Positions 24,195 to 34,746 of a stretch of DNA of 64,000 nucleotides are shown in pieces (within the stretch, counting starts at the first letter, position 1; each line of letters opens with the position of its first letter). This stretch comes from Streptomyces sp. LUP47B. Its GTDB lineage: Bacteria; Actinomycetota; Actinomycetes; Streptomycetales; Streptomycetaceae. The position numbers and the translations under genes are program-made. The notes below the pieces were generated by a model. The model was not told the DNA's origin and made no database searches. It saw nothing but the letters and a program-made list of their open reading frames with translations. The stretch is from assembly GCF_001746295.1 (NCBI RefSeq), contig NZ_MJAH01000004.1, positions 401,995 through 465,994 on the forward strand, given 5' to 3'.

Positions 24195-24277
24195 GCTCGC
24201 TCAGGTCTTGTGTCCACTGGAACGCATTCATAGCATCACTGGTGTTACATCAGTTGTGTCACGCCAATGGGGGCTGG

Positions 24278-25414
24278 ATGACAACGGCAACGACGCCCGG
24301 GCACGGCCCGCTCTCCGGCGTACGCGTGGTCGAGCTGGCCGGAATCGGGCCCGGCCCGTTCGCCGCCATGCTCCTGGCCGACCTGGGGGCCGACGTCGTC
24401 CACGTGTCCCGACCGGGCGGGATCTCCCTGTCGATCGACCCCGCCTACGACATCACCAACCGCAACAAACGCTCGGTGATCGTCGACCTCAAGGCCCCGG
24501 ACGGCCCCGCGCGCGTGCTCGACCTCGCCGCCCGCGCCGACATCCTGATCGAGGGCAACCGCCCCGGAGTCGCCGAGCGCCTCGGCGTCGGCCCCGAGGA
24601 CTGCCACGCGCGCAACCCCGCCCTCGTCTACGGCCGGATGACCGGCTGGGGCCAGGAGGGGCCGCTCGCCCAGCGCGCCGGGCACGACATCGCGTACATC
24701 GCGCTCACCGGCACCCTCGGCATGATCGGCGAACCGGGCCGGCCCCCCGCCGTCCCCGCCAACCTCCTCGGCGACTACGCGGGCGGCTCCCTGTACCTCG
24801 TCGTCGGCGTTCTCGCCGCCCTGCACCACGCGCGCGCGACCGGCACCGGCCAGGTCGTCGACGCCGCCATCGTCGACGGCACCTCCCACCTGACCGCGAT
24901 GATCCACGCCATGACCGCCGCCGGCGGCTGGCAGGACCGGCGCGGCGCCAACCTCCTGGACGGCGGCTGCCCGTACTACGGCACCTACGAGACCTCCGAC
25001 GGCAGGTACATGGCGGTGGGAGCGCTGGAGCCGCGGTTCTACGACCTGTTCCTGGACCTGCTCGGCCTGCCGGACCTCAAGGACGCCCGCAAGGACTGGA
25101 CCCGCTGGGGCGAGCTGCGCGAGGCGGTCACCGCCCGCTTCAGGTCCCGTACGAGAGACGAGTGGACGGCCGTCTTCGAGGGCACCGACGCGTGCGTGGC
25201 GCCCGTCCTGTCGCTGCGCGAGGCCCCGCAGCACCCGCACCTCGCCGCCCGTGGCACCTTCACCGACCACGGCGGCATCACCCAGCCCGCGCCCGCGCCC
25301 CGCTTCTCGCGGACCCCCACGGCCGTCCGCTCGGGGCCCGCCAGGGCCGGCGCCGACACCGCGGACGTGGCACGCGACTGGGACGTACCGGATCTTGCGA
25401 AAGGCCCCGAATGA
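24278..25414 (+). CDS. CaiB/BaiF family, probable alpha-methylacyl-CoA racemase
   Basis: 378 residues. The family covers CoA transferases and the racemase. Here GHD (135-137) and LLGDYAGG (163-170) put a His and Asp at 136 and 166, the same 30-residue spacing as the catalytic His126/Asp156 pair of the mycobacterial racemase MCR. It would interconvert 2-methylacyl-CoA epimers so that branched chains can enter beta-oxidation. First gene of a four-gene operon; 10 bp separate it from the dehydrogenase gene. Confidence 0.85.
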   Translation: MTTATTPGHGPLSGVRVVELAGIGPGPFAAMLLADLGADVVHVSRPGGISLSIDPAYDITNRNKRSVIVDLKAPDGPARVLDLAARADILIEGNRPGVAERLGVGPEDCHARNPALVYGRMTGWGQEGPLAQRAGHDIAYIALTGTLGMIGEPGRPPAVPANLLGDYAGGSLYLVVGVLAALHHARATGTGQVVDAAIVDGTSHLTAMIHAMTAAGGWQDRRGANLLDGGCPYYGTYETSDGRYMAVGALEPRFYDLFLDLLGLPDLKDARKDWTRWGELREAVTARFRSRTRDEWTAVFEGTDACVAPVLSLREAPQHPHLAARGTFTDHGGITQPAPAPRFSRTPTAVRSGPARAGADTADVARDWDVPDLAKGPE

Positions 25415-25424
25415 AAGGCGCCGA

Positions 25425-26567
25425 ATGAAGCGGCAGCTCTTCGCCCCCGAGCACGACGCGTTCCGCGAGACCGTGCGTGCCTTCCTGGCCAGGGAGGTCC
25501 TGCCGCACTACGAGCAGTGGGAGAGGGACGGCATCGTCTCGCGCGAGGCCTGGCGGGCGGCAGGCAAGCAGGGACTGCTCGGACTCGCCGTGCCCGAGGA
25601 GTTCGGGGGCGGCGGCACGACCGACTTCCGCTACTCCACCGTCCTGGCCGAGGAGTTCACGCGCGCGGGGACTCCCGGCCTCGCCCTGGGGCTGCACAAC
25701 GACGTCATCGGCCCGTATCTCACCGGCCTCGCCACCGAGGAGCAGAAACGCCGCTGGCTGCCCGGCTTCTGTGACGGTTCGCTCGTCACCGCCATCGCCA
25801 TGACCGAGCCCGGCGCGGGCTCCGACCTCCAGGGCATCCGCACACACGCCGAGGACCGGGGCGACCACTGGCTGCTGAACGGCTCCAAGACGTTCATCTC
25901 CAACGGGATCATCGCCGACCTGGTGATCGTAGTCGCCAGGACGACGCCCGAGGGCGGTGCCCGCGGACTGTCGTTGCTGGTCGTCGAGCGCGGCACGGAG
26001 GGCTTCGAGCGCGGCCGCAACCTCGACAAGATCGGCCAGAAGGCCCAGGACACGGCCGAGTTGTTCTTCCACGACGTGCGCGTGCCGAAGGACAACCTCC
26101 TCGGCGAACACAACGGCGCCTTCGGGCACCTGATGACCAACCTCGCACAGGAGCGCCTGAGCATCGCCGTCTCCGCGATCGCCGCCGCCGAACACCTCCT
26201 GGAGATCACCACCGAGTACGTCAAGGAGCGCGAGGCCTTCGGCCGGCCGCTCGCCACCAAGCAGCACGTCCGGTTCGAGATAGCCGAGATGGCCACGGAG
26301 TGCGCGGTCACGCGGACGTTCGTCGACCGTTGCGTCGAGGACCACTGCGAGGGGGGACTGGACGCCGTCCACGCCTCCATGGCCAAGTGGTGGGCGACCG
26401 AGCTTCAGAAGCGGGTCGCCGACCGCTGTCTCCAACTGCACGGCGGGTACGGCTACATGAGCGAGTACCCGGTCGCCAAGGCCTTCACCGACGGCCGTAT
26501 CCAGACCATCTACGGCGGCACGACCGAGATCATGAAAGAGATCATCGGCCGTTCCCTCCTGAGCTGA
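25425..26567 (+). CDS. Acyl-CoA dehydrogenase
   Basis: 380 residues, typical FAD-dependent fold: N-terminal helices, middle beta domain ([27 protein letters not shown]), C-terminal helices ([38 protein letters not shown]). Where medium-chain enzymes have the catalytic glutamate in YEGT, this one reads YGGTTEIM, so the base may lie on another helix as in some long- and branched-chain members. Catalyses the first oxidation step and passes electrons to ETF. In operon with the racemase, thiolase and FadB genes. Confidence 0.92.
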   Translation: MKRQLFAPEHDAFRETVRAFLAREVLPHYEQWERDGIVSREAWRAAGKQGLLGLAVPEEFGGGGTTDFRYSTVLAEEFTRAGTPGLALGLHNDVIGPYLTGLATEEQKRRWLPGFCDGSLVTAIAMTEPGAGSDLQGIRTHAEDRGDHWLLNGSKTFISNGIIADLVIVVARTTPEGGARGLSLLVVERGTEGFERGRNLDKIGQKAQDTAELFFHDVRVPKDNLLGEHNGAFGHLMTNLAQERLSIAVSAIAAAEHLLEITTEYVKEREAFGRPLATKQHVRFEIAEMATECAVTRTFVDRCVEDHCEGGLDAVHASMAKWWATELQKRVADRCLQLHGGYGYMSEYPVAKAFTDGRIQTIYGGTTEIMKEIIGRSLLS

Positions 26568-26586
26568 CCCTCCCGAAAGGCTTCCC

Positions 26587-27801
<1,215 letters not shown>

Positions 27802-27843
27802 CCCCCTCCCACGGATACGACGGATCACACGGAGCACATCCAC

Positions 27844-30021
27844 ATGAGCACTCAGTCCACGACCATCCGCTGGGAACAGGACCGCACCGGCGTCGTCACC
27901 CTCGTCCTCGACGACCCCGACCAGTCCGCGAACACCATGAACCAGGCGTTCCGCGACTCCCTCGCGGTGATCACCGACCGGCTGGAGGCCGAGAAGGACA
28001 CCGTCCGCGGTGTCATCATCACCTCCGCCAAGAAGACCTTCTTCGCGGGCGGCGACCTGCGCGACCTCATCCGGGTCACGCCGGAAACCGCGCAGGAACT
28101 CTTCGACGGCGGCCTCGCGATCAAGCGGAACCTGCGCCGCATCGAGACCCTGGGCAAGCCGGTCGTCGCCGCGATCAACGGCGCGGCCCTGGGCGGCGGT
28201 TACGAGATCGCCCTCGCCTGCCACCACCGCATCGCCCTCGACGCACCCGGCTCCAAGATCGGCTGCCCCGAGGTCACCCTCGGCCTGCTCCCCGGAGGCG
28301 GCGGAGTCGTCCGTACGGTCCGCCTCCTGGGCATCGCCGACGCCCTTCTGAAGGTCCTGCTCCAGGGCACCCAGTACGCCCCGCAGCGCGCCCTGCAGAA
28401 CGGCCTGGTCGACGACGTGGCCACCACACAGGACGAACTCCTGACCAAGGCCCGCGCCTTCATCGACGCCAACCCCGAGTCCCAGCAGCCCTGGGACAAG
28501 CCGGGCTACCGCATCCCCGGCGGCACACCCGCCAACCCCAAGTTCGCGGCGAACCTCCCCGCCTTCCCGGCGACCCTCCGCAAGCAGACCAACGGCGCGC
28601 CCTACCCCGCCCCGCGCAACATCCTCGCGGCAGCGGTGGAGGGCGCCCAGGTCGACTTCGAGACGGCACAGGTCATCGAGGCGCGCTACTTCGTCGAGCT
28701 GGCCGCCGGTCAGACGTCCAAGAACATGATCCAGGCGTTCTTCTTCGACCTCCAGGCGGTGAACTCCGGCGCGAACCGCCCCAAGGGCGTGGCCCCCCGG
28801 CAGGTCCGCAAGGTGGCCGTACTCGGCGCCGGGATGATGGGCGCGGGCATCGCGTACTCGTGCGCCCGCGCGGGCATCGACGTGGTCCTGAAGGACGTGT
28901 CCCCACAGGCGGCGGCCAAGGGCAAGGCCTACTCGGAGAAGCTCTGCGCGAAGGCGGTCTCCCGCGGCCGTACGACCCGGGAGAAGGCGGACGCGCTCCT
29001 GGCCCGCATCACCACGACGGCGGACCCCCAGGACCTGGCCGGCTGCGACGCGGTCATCGAGGCCGTCTTCGAGGACACGGCGCTGAAGCACAAGGTCTTC
29101 CAGGAGATCCAGCACATCGTCGAGCCGGACGCACTGCTCTGCTCCAACACCTCGACCCTGCCGATCACCGCGCTCGCCGAGGGCGTGGAGCGCCAGACGG
29201 ACTTCATCGGCCTGCACTTCTTCTCCCCGGTCGACAAGATGCCACTGGTCGAGATCATCAAGGGGAAGAGGACGGGCGAGGAGGCGCTGGCCCGTGCCTT
29301 CGACCTGGTCCGGCAGATCAAGAAGACGCCGATCGTCGTGAACGACTCCCGTGGCTTCTTCACCTCCCGCGTCATCGGCCACTTCCTCAACGAGGGGGTG
29401 GCCATGGTCGGCGAGGGCATCGAGCCCGCGTCGATCGAGCAGGCGGCGGCACAGGCGGGCTACCCGGCGAAGGTCCTGTCGCTGATGGACGAGCTGACGC
29501 TCACGCTCCCGCGCAAGATCCGCAAGGAGACCAGGCAGGCGGTCGAAGAGTCGGGCGGAACCTGGACGCCGCACCCCGCCGAGGCGGTCATCGACCGCCT
29601 GGTCGACGAGTTCGGCCGCACGGGCCGCAGCGGGGGCGGCGGCTTCTACGACTACGGCGACGACGGCGGGCGCACCTCCCTGTGGCCGGGCCTGCGGGAA
29701 CACTTCACGCGCGCGGGCTCGGAGATCCCCTTCAGGGACATGCAGGAACGCATGCTCTTCTCCGAGGCCCTGGACACGGTCAAACTCCTGGAGGAGGGAG
29801 TGCTGACCTCGGTCGCCGACGCCAACATCGGCTCCGTCTTCGGCATCGGCTTCCCCGGCTGGACGGGCGGGGTCCTGCAGTACATCAACGGCTACGAGGG
29901 CGGCCTGACGGGCTTCGTGGCCCGCGCACGTGAACTGGCGGAGCGCTACGGAGAGCGGTTCACGCCGCCGGCGTTGCTGGTGGCGAAGGCTGAGAACGGG
30001 GAGCGCTTCGGGGACCAGTGA
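27844..30021 (+). CDS. fadB: FadB-like enoyl-CoA hydratase / 3-hydroxyacyl-CoA dehydrogenase
   Basis: 725 residues, bifunctional. The hydratase domain (about 1-200) has FFAGGDL and GAALGGGYEIALACH for the oxyanion hole and GCPEVTLGLLPGGGG with the catalytic Glu. The dehydrogenase domain starts near 320 with the NAD-binding VAVLGAGMMGAGIAYS and has HFFSPVDKMPLVEII with the catalytic His. Carries out the two middle steps of beta-oxidation and hands 3-ketoacyl-CoA to the thiolase encoded just upstream. Followed by a hairpin at 30045. Confidence 0.94.
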   Translation: MSTQSTTIRWEQDRTGVVTLVLDDPDQSANTMNQAFRDSLAVITDRLEAEKDTVRGVIITSAKKTFFAGGDLRDLIRVTPETAQELFDGGLAIKRNLRRIETLGKPVVAAINGAALGGGYEIALACHHRIALDAPGSKIGCPEVTLGLLPGGGGVVRTVRLLGIADALLKVLLQGTQYAPQRALQNGLVDDVATTQDELLTKARAFIDANPESQQPWDKPGYRIPGGTPANPKFAANLPAFPATLRKQTNGAPYPAPRNILAAAVEGAQVDFETAQVIEARYFVELAAGQTSKNMIQAFFFDLQAVNSGANRPKGVAPRQVRKVAVLGAGMMGAGIAYSCARAGIDVVLKDVSPQAAAKGKAYSEKLCAKAVSRGRTTREKADALLARITTTADPQDLAGCDAVIEAVFEDTALKHKVFQEIQHIVEPDALLCSNTSTLPITALAEGVERQTDFIGLHFFSPVDKMPLVEIIKGKRTGEEALARAFDLVRQIKKTPIVVNDSRGFFTSRVIGHFLNEGVAMVGEGIEPASIEQAAAQAGYPAKVLSLMDELTLTLPRKIRKETRQAVEESGGTWTPHPAEAVIDRLVDEFGRTGRSGGGGFYDYGDDGGRTSLWPGLREHFTRAGSEIPFRDMQERMLFSEALDTVKLLEEGVLTSVADANIGSVFGIGFPGWTGGVLQYINGYEGGLTGFVARARELAERYGERFTPPALLVAKAENGERFGDQ

Positions 30022-30044
30022 GGCGCATGCCATGAACGCCGGGC

Positions 30045-30063
30045 GGGCGAGTGCGGCTCGCCC
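30045..30063. terminator. Hairpin after fadB
   Basis: GGGCGAG, a 5-nt loop, then CTCGCCC, 23 bp after the stop. Flanking GC bases could lengthen the stem. The rest of the 295-bp gap to the next gene shows no reading frame I can support. Confidence 0.5.
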
Positions 30064-30316
30064 GGCGTCAGGGGGGGCGGGCGACTCGGCCCGTCCCACC
30101 GCGTCTCCGGGCGCAGGCCCGCAGACGGTGGCGACCGTCATAGCGGCGTACACGGCCAGGACCAGCCAGAGTCCGCAGGTCTCAGCCCGTCCAGCCACGT
30201 CCCTTCGGGCCGACGTGAGCCGTACGGCCGACCCGCCCCCTTGCCCCGCACCCCCGGGCTCCCCGACGCTGGCTTGCGAGCCGGTCGCACCTCAACTCCC
30301 GCCACGAGGAGCCCCC

Positions 30317-31945
30317 ATGGGTCACCGTCCCGCCCTCGCCGTCCTGGACATCCTCCGCGACGAGGGGGTGGACCGCGTCTTCGGCAACCCGGGCACCACC
30401 GAACTCCCCTTCCTGGCCGCACTCGCACAAACGCAGGACGCCCCCGAATACGTCCTCGGCGTCCACGAAGGCTCGGTCGTGGCCATGGCCGACGGCTATG
30501 CCAGAGCCACCCGCCGCCCCGCCTTCGTCAGCCTCCACATCGCGGCCGGCCTCGCCAACGGTCTCATCGGCCTCCTCAACGCCCGCCGCTCCCGCACCCC
30601 CCTCGTCGTCACGGCAGGCCAGCAGGACCGCCGCCACCTCCAGCAGGACCCCATGCTCTCCGGCGACGTGATCGGCCTCGCGACCCCCGCCGTGAAGGCG
30701 ACGTACGACATCCAGCACGCCCGGGACCTCCCCCTGGCCCTGCGCCGGGCCTTCGCCCTCGCCCAACGGCCGCCCGCGGGCCCGGTGTTCCTCTCCCTGC
30801 CCATGGACCTCCTCCAGGAGGACGTGGAACTGGAGATCCCGGCCCGTACCCCGGCACCCCCGCTCGGCCCGGCCCCCGGCATCGAACGAGCCGCGGTGCT
30901 CCTGGGAGCGGCCGCCCGCCCGGCGATCGTCGCCGGCGACGCGGTGGCCCGCGAGGACGCCCTCGGCGCACTCGTCCGCACGGCGGAGGCCTGCGGAGCC
31001 GTGGTCCACCACCAGCCGATGGCGGACGCCCTCGACTTCCCGACCACACACCCCCTGTACGCGGGCATGCTCCCACCCCGCCACGACGCGGTCCGCGCGG
31101 CCCTCGCCCCCTACGACACCGTCCTGATCGCCGGCGCCCACGCCTTCACCCCCCACCACTACACACCGGGCCCCGCCCTGCCCCCCGGCGTCACCGTCCT
31201 CCAACTCGACTCCGACCCGGACGAGATCGGCCGCAACTTCCCCGCCGATGCGGGCCTCGTCGGCGCCCTCGCCCCCTCCCTGCACCGTCTGGCGGACCTG
31301 CTGGGCGACCGCGTACCCGAACACACCGCGAAGGCCCGCATCCTCCGTGCCGGCGAACACCACGCCACCGAACGCGACCGCGCCGAGTCCGCGGCCCGCG
31401 CCGCCTACTCCCCGGCCCCACTGTCTCCCCGGGCCGCGGCCCACGCCGTGGCGAGCGGTCTGCCGCCGGACGCCGTGGTCGTCGAGGAGGCCATCACGGT
31501 CGGGCTCCTGCTCCGCAGGCACGTACGACTGGAAAACCCCGGCAGCTACACCCACACCGTCGGTGGCGGCCTCGGCTGGGGCATCGGCGCCGCCGTGGGC
31601 CGCTCCCTCGCCGAACCGGACCGCCCCGTCGTCGCCGTCCTGGGCGACGGCAGCACCCTCTTCGGCCTCCAGGGCCTGTGGAGCGCGGCCCGCCAGAACA
31701 CCCCCGTCCTGTTCGTCGTGATGAACAACGGCGTCTACCGCACGCTCCAGGACACCTACCGGGCGATGGGCGTCCAGGGCACCTGCCCGGGCACCGAACT
31801 GGGCCCCCTCGACTTCACCCAGGCCGCCCGCTTCTTCGGCGTCGAGGCGATCCGGGCCGACAGCGCCGACCACTTGAAGGAACTGGTGGCCGGAGCGAGC
31901 GACCTCACCGGGCCGTTGCTCGTCGACGTACCGCTGCGGCCGTAG
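30317..31945 (+). CDS. mdlC: Thiamine diphosphate-dependent decarboxylase, benzoylformate decarboxylase-like
   Basis: 542 residues, ATG behind GAGGAG. It has the three domains of the pyruvate-oxidase/decarboxylase family. Glu51 in VHEGSV activates the cofactor, and the ThDP/Mg motif runs from GDGS (near 443) to NN (near 470). The opening DILRDEGVDRVFGNPGTTELP and the His pair in AVVHHQPM resemble benzoylformate decarboxylase, which turns phenylglyoxylate into benzaldehyde. Other 2-keto acids cannot be excluded, and no mandelate-pathway partner is adjacent. Transcribed toward a MerR gene. Confidence 0.82.
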   Translation: MGHRPALAVLDILRDEGVDRVFGNPGTTELPFLAALAQTQDAPEYVLGVHEGSVVAMADGYARATRRPAFVSLHIAAGLANGLIGLLNARRSRTPLVVTAGQQDRRHLQQDPMLSGDVIGLATPAVKATYDIQHARDLPLALRRAFALAQRPPAGPVFLSLPMDLLQEDVELEIPARTPAPPLGPAPGIERAAVLLGAAARPAIVAGDAVAREDALGALVRTAEACGAVVHHQPMADALDFPTTHPLYAGMLPPRHDAVRAALAPYDTVLIAGAHAFTPHHYTPGPALPPGVTVLQLDSDPDEIGRNFPADAGLVGALAPSLHRLADLLGDRVPEHTAKARILRAGEHHATERDRAESAARAAYSPAPLSPRAAAHAVASGLPPDAVVVEEAITVGLLLRRHVRLENPGSYTHTVGGGLGWGIGAAVGRSLAEPDRPVVAVLGDGSTLFGLQGLWSAARQNTPVLFVVMNNGVYRTLQDTYRAMGVQGTCPGTELGPLDFTQAARFFGVEAIRADSADHLKELVAGASDLTGPLLVDVPLRP

Positions 31946-31983
31946 CCGAAGTCCACGCGCCCGCACCGGAGGCCCTCAACGTG

Positions 31984-32715
31984 TCAGGAGCCTCCGCCCA
32001 CCTCTGACGTCCACTCCCGCAGCTCCTCCTTGAGGGACCGCTGAAATGCCGTCAACAAAGCCTGCACGACCAGGGGTTCCATGTGCGCGGACAGTGACTT
32101 CACGTCCTGCGCGTCACGTTGGGCCACCTCGCCCCGGAACAGCTGCGACAACTCGTGCGCGGCGGCCCGGGAGTGCTCGATGAGCACCTTGCGCGAGGCC
32201 AGGATCGCCTCCAGCGACAGCGGGACGTCGAGCAGTCCGAGACCGAGCCGGAGCAGGCCGAGGTCCACGCGGTAGCCGTCGCCGTCCCGCCGTACGACGC
32301 CCATCGCGGAGAGCCGTTCCAGGTCGTCGTCGCTCAGCTCACGTCCCGCCCGCCGCCGGAGCTCCTCGCGCGTCACCGGCTCCACGACGTCCGGGGCCCA
32401 GGACGCCACCACGGCCCGGTGGATCGCCAGGTCACGGGGGCTCAGGTCGGCCGGCAGCTGCTGCATGTAGCGTTCGATCGCCGCCAGGGTCATGCCCTGG
32501 TGCTGGAGCTCCTCGATCAGCGCGAGGCGGGCGAGGTGGTCGCGGCCGTAGTGCCCGACCCGGCGCGGACCGATCACCGGCGGCGGCAGCAGCCCTCGCG
32601 TGCCGTAGAAACGGACCGTGCGGACCGTGACCCCCGCCCGCGCGGCCAGCTCGTCGACGGTGAGGGCCGGCTCCTCGGTCGGCTCCTTGGCGTCGGTTGG
32701 GGTGTCGGTCGTCAT
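31984..32715 (-). CDS. MerR-family regulator
   Basis: 243 residues. N-terminal winged helix ([29 protein letters not shown], about 23-51, then [20 protein letters not shown]). A long helical C-terminal region follows without the cysteines of metal sensors, so it probably responds to a small molecule or acts alone. An inverted repeat between its -35 and -10 positions (32731-32751) suggests self-control. It is divergent from the amino acid permease gene, the likeliest target. Confidence 0.88.
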   Translation of the reverse strand: MTTDTPTDAKEPTEEPALTVDELAARAGVTVRTVRFYGTRGLLPPPVIGPRRVGHYGRDHLARLALIEELQHQGMTLAAIERYMQQLPADLSPRDLAIHRAVVASWAPDVVEPVTREELRRRAGRELSDDDLERLSAMGVVRRDGDGYRVDLGLLRLGLGLLDVPLSLEAILASRKVLIEHSRAAAHELSQLFRGEVAQRDAQDVKSLSAHMEPLVVQALLTAFQRSLKEELREWTSEVGGGS

Positions 32716-32730
32716 GTGGAGCAGTATCGC

Positions 32731-32751
32731 TGTCTCACCATTGCTGTGACA
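32731..32751. promoter_or_regulatory. MerR-type operator in divergent promoter
   Basis: TGTCTCA-N7-TGTGACA, arms matching at 6 of 7 positions, lies 16 bp before the MerR gene. On that strand GATACT (32728-32723) would be the -10 and TGTCAC (32751-32746) the -35, so the site covers the spacer, as expected for MerR proteins. Confidence 0.55.
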
Positions 32752-32940
32752 CCTGTTGCCGTGCGACGGGTTCCGACGGGTTTCGAGACGTTTGCCTCTG
32801 TGACGCCCGCCACCGTGTGCGCGTCGGCTTCCCGGGAAGGCGAGCCCTCGGCCTGTGCCCCTCCCGAAGGGGTACGGGCCGACGCATGTCCGGAGACCCG
32901 AGCGCGATCCGCCGGGGCGCACCAGAGAGTGGTACCACCT

Positions 32941-34407
32941 GTGAGCAAGGACGCCGTGCACTCGGCACAGGCCGCCGCCCGCACCGACGTGGCCCGGGTG
33001 CCCGCCGACGCGGGCGACGCCGGCTACAGCAAGGACCTCAAGGCCCGGCACGTCAATATGATCGCCATCGGCGGCGCGATCGGCACCGGCCTCTTCCTGG
33101 GCGCCGGAGGACGCCTCCACACCGCGGGCCCGGCGCTGGCGCTGGCCTACCTGGTCTGCGGCGTCTTCGCCTTCTTCGTCGTCCGCGCCCTGGGCGAGCT
33201 GGTCCTCTACCGGCCCTCCTCGGGGTCCTTCGTGTCGTACGCGCGCGAGTTCCTCGGCGAGAAGGGGGCCTACGTCGCCGGCTGGATGTACTTCCTGAAC
33301 TGGTCGACGACCGGCATCGCCGACATCACCGCGATCGCGCTCTACACGCACTACTGGAGCCTGTTCACCGACATCCCGCAGTGGACGCTGGCCCTGATCG
33401 CGCTGGCCGTGGTCCTCGCCGTGAACCTGATCTCGGTGAAGATCTTCGGCGAGATGGAGTTCTGGTTCGCGATCATCAAGGTCGCCACGCTCGTCGGTTT
33501 CATGGTGATCGGCATCTTCCTGCTGGCCACCCGGCACGAGGTGGGCGGCGGGACACCCGGCCCGAGCGTGATCACCGACAACGGCGGTGTCCTCCCGCAC
33601 GGCGCGATGCCGGTCGTCCTCGTCATGCAGGGCGTGATCTTCGCCTACGCCGCCCTGGAGCTGGTCGGGGTCGCGGCGGGGGAGACGGCGGAACCGGAGA
33701 AGGTCGTCCCGCGCGCGGTGAACTCGATCATGTGGCGGGTGGGCCTGTTCTACGTCGGCTCGGTCGTCCTCCTGGCCCTGCTCCTGCCGGGTTCGGTGTA
33801 CTCGGCCGACGAGAGCCCCTTCGTCACGGTCCTGTCGAAGATCGGGATCCCGGCGGCCGGTGACGTGATGAACCTGGTGGTCCTGACGGCGGCGATGTCC
33901 TCGCTGAACTCGGGCCTGTACTCCACCGGTCGCATCCTGCGCTCGATGGCTACGGCGGGCTCGGCCCCGAAGTTCACGGCCCGCATGAACCGCAGCCAGG
34001 TCCCCTACGGCGGCATCCTGCTCACCTGCGCGGTCTGTGTCCTCGGCGTCGGCCTGAACTACCTCATGCCGAGCCAGGCCTTCGAGATCGTGCTGAACGT
34101 CGCCTCCCTCGGCGTCATCAGCACCTGGGTGATCATCATGGTCTGCCACCTGGTCTTCGTCCGCAGCGCACGGGCGGGCCTGGTCACCCGCCCCTCCTTC
34201 CGCCTGCCCTTCAGCCCCGCCACGGAGATCACCACGATCGCCTTCCTCCTGGCCTGCCTGGGCATGATGTGGAACGACCCCGAGGTCGGCCGCAGGACGC
34301 TCCTGCTGATCCCGGTGATCGCGGCACTCCTGGTGGCAGGCTGGTTCGGCATCCGCCGCAGGGTCGAACGGACCACGGACAGCGAACTGACCGACCTCAC
34401 GGACTGA
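32941..34407 (+). CDS. Amino acid permease (asparagine/GABA permease type)
   Basis: 488 residues, GTG start. APC-superfamily transporter with about 12 membrane helices. It opens with the family signature [23 protein letters not shown] and has the characteristic [19 protein letters not shown]. Proton-coupled uptake of a neutral or amide amino acid is likely; sequence alone does not fix the substrate, though asparagine permease is the closest match I recall. Probably regulated by the divergent MerR protein. Confidence 0.88.
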   Translation: MSKDAVHSAQAAARTDVARVPADAGDAGYSKDLKARHVNMIAIGGAIGTGLFLGAGGRLHTAGPALALAYLVCGVFAFFVVRALGELVLYRPSSGSFVSYAREFLGEKGAYVAGWMYFLNWSTTGIADITAIALYTHYWSLFTDIPQWTLALIALAVVLAVNLISVKIFGEMEFWFAIIKVATLVGFMVIGIFLLATRHEVGGGTPGPSVITDNGGVLPHGAMPVVLVMQGVIFAYAALELVGVAAGETAEPEKVVPRAVNSIMWRVGLFYVGSVVLLALLLPGSVYSADESPFVTVLSKIGIPAAGDVMNLVVLTAAMSSLNSGLYSTGRILRSMATAGSAPKFTARMNRSQVPYGGILLTCAVCVLGVGLNYLMPSQAFEIVLNVASLGVISTWVIIMVCHLVFVRSARAGLVTRPSFRLPFSPATEITTIAFLLACLGMMWNDPEVGRRTLLLIPVIAALLVAGWFGIRRRVERTTDSELTDLTD

Positions 34408-34746
34408 CGAGGCTCCGTTGTCGGTGGCGCCCTCTACGGTGGGCTCACGGGGGAGATCAGACACATCCGAGGCGACGCCACGGGGTCGCGCCCTGAAGGG
34501 GCGCGGGGCTGTACCGATATGCGGCTCCGCCGCGCGGGCGCGACCAGCCACAACGGGCCCGCAGCCGCCCACTGCCTGTGAGCCACGGCGAGAGGAAGCC
34601 GGCCCACCCAGCGGAGCGACATGCGGGAGGACTGACGTGAGCCTGGACACAGGCCGGGCCGTACGCCCACGGAAAAGTCCCGCGCACGGGGCGTTCGGGG
34701 CGGCCCACACTCCGACGGGAGCCGAGGGGCAGGCCGCCCTCAACCC
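34408..34746. other. Intergenic region holding an interspersed repeat
   Basis: 339 bp without a supported gene. It holds one copy of a 62-bp repeat (34498-34559). The remainder up to the peptidase stop shows no hairpin of note and no coding frame. Confidence 0.6.
34498..34559. repeat. Interspersed intergenic repeat, copy 1
   Basis: 62 bp from GGGGCGCGGGGCTG to ACGGGCC. It matches the copy at 43044-43105 at 60 of 62 positions. The inner GCGGCTCCGCCGC can form a small hairpin. This element is familiar from Streptomyces intergenic spaces. Confidence 0.9.

Noticed and set aside
30317..31945. Acetolactate synthase
   Set aside because: The family is shared, but the opening and the His pair match benzoylformate decarboxylase better, and no regulatory subunit is adjacent.
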